Shown here one piece after another: positions 13,861 through 15,709 of a DNA stretch of 15,709 nucleotides. The notes under the pieces were generated by a model that saw only the letters and a list, made by a program, of their open reading frames with translations, did no database searches and was not told the origin of the DNA. The position numbers and the translations under genes were made by a program. The DNA comes from DASZHJ01 sp035581425 (lineage in GTDB: Bacteria > Pseudomonadota > Alphaproteobacteria > ATCC43930 > CGMCC-115725): the NCBI GenBank assembly GCA_035581425.1, contig DATJVP010000031.1, forward strand, positions 1-15,709. Reading direction: 5' to 3'. The stretch's first letter is position 1. Every line of letters starts with the position of its first letter.

Positions 13861-14793
13861 ATGATCGCAATCGGGAAAATCCGCCCTGTCGTGCTTCTGC
13901 TCGGCACAGCGGCGGCCGGCCTGATCTGGGGAAACAGCGCGGTGCGCGCCCAAGACATGGAGCCCCGCGCCTACTCCGCGAGCCCGATCGATACCAACTT
14001 CTTGGTCGGAAGCTATCTGCGGGTGATCGGCGCCGCATCCCTCGATCCGTCGCTCCCGATCCAAAACGTGAAGGCCTCCGTCAATGGCAGCTTCGTGGGT
14101 TACGACCGCACTTTCGAGCTGTTCGGGCGACAGGCAAGCGCCGCCGTCGTGCTTCCGTACTTCGACGCCGACTTCACCGGTGAGGTCTTCGACGCGAGCA
14201 AGCAAGTCAACCGAAGGGGCCTAGGCGACCTTCGGTTGCGATTCACCGAGAACCTGATCGGCGGCCCAGCGCTCACGCCCGCGGAGTTCGCGCGTCGCGA
14301 GCCCACCACCACGGTCGGCATCAGCTTCATGATTGTGGCGCCGACCGGCGACTACAACCCGCAGCATCTGATAAACGTCGGCTCGCATCGCTGGAGCTTC
14401 AAGCCAGAGGCCGGTTTCTCGCAGCCCCTCGGCGACTTTTTCGTGGATGGCTCGGCGGGCGTCTGGCTCTTCACCGACAACGGCAATTACTTCGGCGGTC
14501 ATGTGCGAGGGCAGGACCCGATTTGGTCGTTTCAGGCCCACGGCGGCTATAATTTTCGTCCCGGTCTCTGGTTGTCCCTGGACGCAACGCACTACTTCGG
14601 CGGCGACATCATCCTCGACGGGGTCAACAATCACGATTTTCAATCGGTGACACGCTACGGCGCCACGCTTTCGGTTCCCGTCGCGGACGGGCTCTCGGCG
14701 AAAGTGGCGTGGGCAAGCTGGCTCACCGCTCACAACAGCGGCGCATTCAACAGCCTCATCTTCACGGCGCAATACCGCTGGTTCGACCAATGA
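13861..14793 (+). CDS. Outer-membrane beta-barrel 'transporter' (Phenol_MetA_deg type)
   Basis: A 310-residue exported protein. Residues 1-30 are a Sec signal peptide (MIAIGKIRPV, hydrophobic core, cleavage after AVRA before QDM). The mature part opens EPRAYSASPIDTNFLVGSY and is built of alternating strands with aromatic girdles, typical of the family annotated 'MetA-pathway of phenol degradation' (PF13557). These are outer-membrane barrels proposed to take up hydrophobic compounds. APTGDYNPQHLINVGSHRWSF-like wording near residues 161-180 is a hallmark of that family (a PTG.Y...kLiNlG..rW pattern). The C-terminus is YRWFDQ. The gene may be co-transcribed with the DUF2252 gene or have a promoter in the 141-base gap; I saw no FNR-type site of its own. 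The substrate is unknown. Confidence 0.85.
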   Translation: MIAIGKIRPVVLLLGTAAAGLIWGNSAVRAQDMEPRAYSASPIDTNFLVGSYLRVIGAASLDPSLPIQNVKASVNGSFVGYDRTFELFGRQASAAVVLPYFDADFTGEVFDASKQVNRRGLGDLRLRFTENLIGGPALTPAEFARREPTTTVGISFMIVAPTGDYNPQHLINVGSHRWSFKPEAGFSQPLGDFFVDGSAGVWLFTDNGNYFGGHVRGQDPIWSFQAHGGYNFRPGLWLSLDATHYFGGDIILDGVNNHDFQSVTRYGATLSVPVADGLSAKVAWASWLTAHNSGAFNSLIFTAQYRWFDQ

Positions 14794-14838
14794 CGATGGT
14801 CAATCCAAGGCTCGGCCGCGTCCGTGCGCGTTCGTCGT

Positions 14839-15468
14839 TTAGGATGTGCCGGCGGCGCCGAGATTGCCGCTCTGCGGGCGTATCTTGACCTCGACGGTAA
14901 CGTCCTTGCGCCCGCGTAGGAAGAGCAGCGCGTAGAGCTCGGGTCCTCCGATCAGGCGCTGGATATATCTTAGGGCGAAGAAGGGAGTCAGGGTGACGGA
15001 TATGATCGTGCCGACCATGAGGATGCCGGTCAGCCCGCCGCCGCCGAAGCTGGGAATGCTCGCGAGCATAGTCTGCCCGTGCAATAGGCCGCCGATCACG
15101 TACTCTATGATGTGGAAGACGATGAGCACGATCCCGAAGAGGAAGGAGCTCAGCAGGACCGGGTAAATGAGGGGGCGGTCCTCGAAATACTCGCCGAGGT
15201 GCAGTTCTTCTCCGATCAGCAAGACCTTCGCCATGACGAATGCATTGACTGCCGCGAACCCATAATGCGTGAAATCGATCCCGTGCTGCGCCAGCACGAT
15301 GTATTCGTGCATGTTGAACAGTGCGAAGACGACATAGAGATAGAGAAATATCCCGAGGTACCTTTTCCCCGCGCCGATGGCCCGTACCTTCAATTTATGG
15401 CCGCGCGTCTCCTGGCCGAGTCCGTCACGCGCCGGACCATTGCCGCCTTGCACCTGCGTGGCATCCAT
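14839..15468 (-). CDS. Conserved four-helix inner-membrane protein, function unknown
   Basis: A 209-residue membrane protein. A charged N-terminal tail (1-35) is followed by four hydrophobic segments near residues 36-58, 66-86, 101-127 and 146-166, then a basic cytoplasmic tail of about 40 residues. Polar residues inside or beside the helices recur (HEY at 54-56, GEELHLGEYFEDRPL at 86-100, FHIIEY at 118-123) and could bind a metal or cofactor, but no known motif is present. I recall similar hypothetical proteins in Bradyrhizobium-like genomes. ATG 15468 is preceded by AAGGAG about 11 bases upstream. It converges on the outer-membrane gene with a 45-base gap and is preceded by an FNR/FixK-type site, which suggests a role under low oxygen. 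Confidence 0.8.
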   Translation of the reverse strand: MDATQVQGGNGPARDGLGQETRGHKLKVRAIGAGKRYLGIFLYLYVVFALFNMHEYIVLAQHGIDFTHYGFAAVNAFVMAKVLLIGEELHLGEYFEDRPLIYPVLLSSFLFGIVLIVFHIIEYVIGGLLHGQTMLASIPSFGGGGLTGILMVGTIISVTLTPFFALRYIQRLIGGPELYALLFLRGRKDVTVEVKIRPQSGNLGAAGTS

Positions 15469-15507
15469 GACCTGCGGTGCTCCTTCGATATGGCCCGCAT
15501 GCCGCTC

Positions 15508-15513
15508 AAACTA
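15508..15513 (-). promoter_or_regulatory. -10-like element of the membrane-protein promoter
   Basis: On the minus strand TAGTTT lies where the -10 should be if the palindrome at 15536-15549 is centred at -41.5, giving a start near 15501 and a leader of about 33 bases. It differs by one base from the TAGATT at the DUF2252 promoter. Confidence 0.5.
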
Positions 15514-15535
15514 ATTATCGCTGTGAGCCTATGCC

Positions 15536-15549
15536 TTGACGCACATCAA
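15536..15549 (-). promoter_or_regulatory. FNR/FixK-type binding site upstream of the four-helix membrane protein
   Basis: TTGACGCACATCAA (plus-strand reading) fits TTGA-N6-TCAA and differs from the DUF2252 site at one base of fourteen. It lies 67 bases before the ATG at 15468 on the minus strand. Its centre is 41.5 bases from a start site consistent with the TAGTTT -10. It could also act on a gene beyond the right edge of the window. Confidence 0.72.
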
Positions 15550-15709
15550 TGCTCCTGTCACAGCGCGGCAAATAGTAAAGCGGTTCAATGTCCAACGCCG
15601 GGGCCATAAATTCCAACTGTGCTTAGACCTTTCCGTGACGCCTTTGCGGATTGCGAGGGGCGTTCCGCACGCTCGACAACGCGCTTGCGCGCCTCAAGGA
15701 ATTCGCGGC
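15550..15709. other. Window end, possible start of another reading frame
   Basis: No complete gene. A plus-strand frame is open from 15642 to the edge; from TTG 15651 it reads LRGAFRTLDNALARLKEFA, a helix-like, plausible protein sequence. A minus-strand frame that enters from the right edge and ends at 15588 (...GIYGPGVGH) is equally open. Too little is present to decide. Confidence 0.25.

Noticed and set aside
12931..14205. A 424-codon minus-strand open frame
   Set aside because: It covers the ends of two well-supported plus-strand genes and the gap between them, and resembles no protein family.
1..15709. CRISPR arrays, IS elements, prophage or toxin-antitoxin modules
   Set aside because: No regularly spaced repeats, transposase-like or integrase-like frames, or recognizable toxin/antitoxin pairs were found on either strand.

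Overview
The window reads as a high-GC alphaproteobacterial chromosome, probably of the Rhizobiales/Hyphomicrobiales type. Three things point there: a PopZ (DUF2497) polar organizer protein next to valS, an alphaproteobacterial class IIA HAD hydrolase, and the gene neighbourhood pcm-[tolC]-popZ-valS, which is conserved in that class (recalled from family knowledge, not searched). Most of the window is ordinary housekeeping. I did not identify a species.

Left part (1-6665): an exonuclease III gene cut by the window edge runs into the end of a small outer-membrane beta-barrel gene, which is translationally coupled to a PilZ (c-di-GMP receptor) gene. Beyond an AT-rich gap come a lysine 2,3-aminomutase-like radical SAM gene and ilvD, overlapping by 8 bases on the minus strand. 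A gap of about 600 bases without a convincing gene follows, then a HAD-IIA hydrolase on the plus strand and a Yip1-family membrane protein on the minus strand.

Middle (6746-11771): valS, popZ, a fragment of tolC and pcm lie in one minus-strand series. The tolC position holds only the last ~69 codons of a TolC-type outer-membrane efflux protein, starting 5 bases after the pcm stop, so about 85% of the gene is missing. tRNA-Cys and tRNA-Asn genes follow on the plus strand, the latter with a clear intrinsic terminator. The 460 bases between them carry inverted repeats but no convincing gene.

Right part (11772-15709): this looks more accessory. It starts with the C-terminal scrap of an amino-acid ABC transporter binding protein. 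Three intact genes follow: a DUF2252 protein with kinase-like motifs, an outer-membrane 'transporter' of the Phenol_MetA_deg type, and a four-helix inner-membrane protein of unknown function. The first and last are each preceded by an almost identical FNR/FixK-type palindrome (TTGACGCAGATCAA and TTGACGCACATCAA). Each palindrome is placed so that a -10-like hexamer falls where a class II activated promoter would have it. I infer that this small island responds to low oxygen. The best leads in the window are this predicted FixK/FNR pair and the tolC deletion scar.
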